Below, in pieces: positions 6,393 through 6,417 of a stretch of DNA of 6,417 nucleotides (the first letter of the stretch is position 1; the number at the start of each line of letters is the position of its first letter). Under the pieces are notes generated by a model. That model ran no database searches. It was not told the DNA's origin and saw nothing but the letters and a program-made list of their open reading frames with translations. The position numbers and the translations under genes were made by a program. This stretch comes from CAYMLQ01 sp964390795 (GTDB lineage Bacteria; Verrucomicrobiota; Kiritimatiellia; RFP12; UBA1067), in the NCBI GenBank assembly GCA_964390795.1, contig CAYMLQ010000346.1:1-6417 (forward strand), read 5' to 3'.

Positions 6393-6412
6393 CGGGGACA
6401 CTCCTGTCCCCG
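6393..6412. repeat. Perfect 8-bp hairpin, candidate dispersed repeat
   Basis: CGGGGACA-CTCC-TGTCCCCG forms a perfect 8-bp stem with a 4-base loop in intergenic DNA at the right edge of the window. No T-run follows on either strand inside the window, so an intrinsic terminator is not well supported. Short GGGGAC/GTCCCC palindromes of this type occur as multi-copy intergenic elements in some genomes, often linked to REP-associated transposases. Only one copy is visible here, so repeat status is inferred. Confidence 0.4.
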
Positions 6413-6417
6413 TTGTG

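Overview
This window of about 6.4 kb is GC-rich bacterial DNA. The best guess for its source is a free-living member of the PVC group (Verrucomicrobiota, Kiritimatiellota, Lentisphaerota or Planctomycetota). That guess is an inference from gene content: twin-arginine (Tat)-exported Gfo/Idh/MocA dehydrogenases paired with Tat-exported sugar-isomerase-fold proteins are common there. No rRNA or other taxonomic marker is present.

Layout from left to right. Positions 1-674 (+) hold the 3' end of a hybrid sensor histidine kinase: the end of the HATPase domain, then a C-terminal receiver domain. Everything else lies on the minus strand, and the kinase meets it tail to tail with only 3 bases between the two TAA stops. 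Read in the direction of transcription (right to left), the minus strand carries a RelB-like ribbon-helix-helix antitoxin (6041-6259), an overlapping RelE/ParE-family toxin with a TTG start (5788-6051), a large secreted protein of 852 residues that looks like an uncharacterised glycoside hydrolase (3164-5722), a Tat-exported Gfo/Idh/MocA oxidoreductase (1667-2968), and a Tat-exported AP-endonuclease-2/sugar-isomerase-fold TIM barrel (678-1670). The last two genes overlap by 4 bases or are 2 bases apart, depending on the start chosen, so they are almost certainly one transcription unit. A strong sigma70-like promoter with a dyad over its -10 element precedes them at 3016-3059.

The three large minus-strand genes all encode exported products and together suggest extracytoplasmic carbohydrate processing. 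The large protein could bind or cut a glycan. The NAD(P)-dependent oxidoreductase and the metal-dependent isomerase-fold enzyme could then act on the released glycoside, possibly by oxidation to a 3-keto sugar followed by elimination. That pathway is known for cytoplasmic relatives; here it is inferred only. The toxin-antitoxin pair is a self-contained module with its own promoter and palindromic operator.

No gap reaches 300 bases. The longest, 2969-3163, holds the promoter, dyad and leader of the oxidoreductase operon; its remaining part (3060-3163) shows only GC-rich sequence with no convincing terminator. The right edge (6260-6417) holds the toxin-antitoxin control region and a perfect 8-bp hairpin at 6393-6412 that may be a dispersed repeat. 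No tRNA, rRNA, CRISPR array, transposase or origin was seen.
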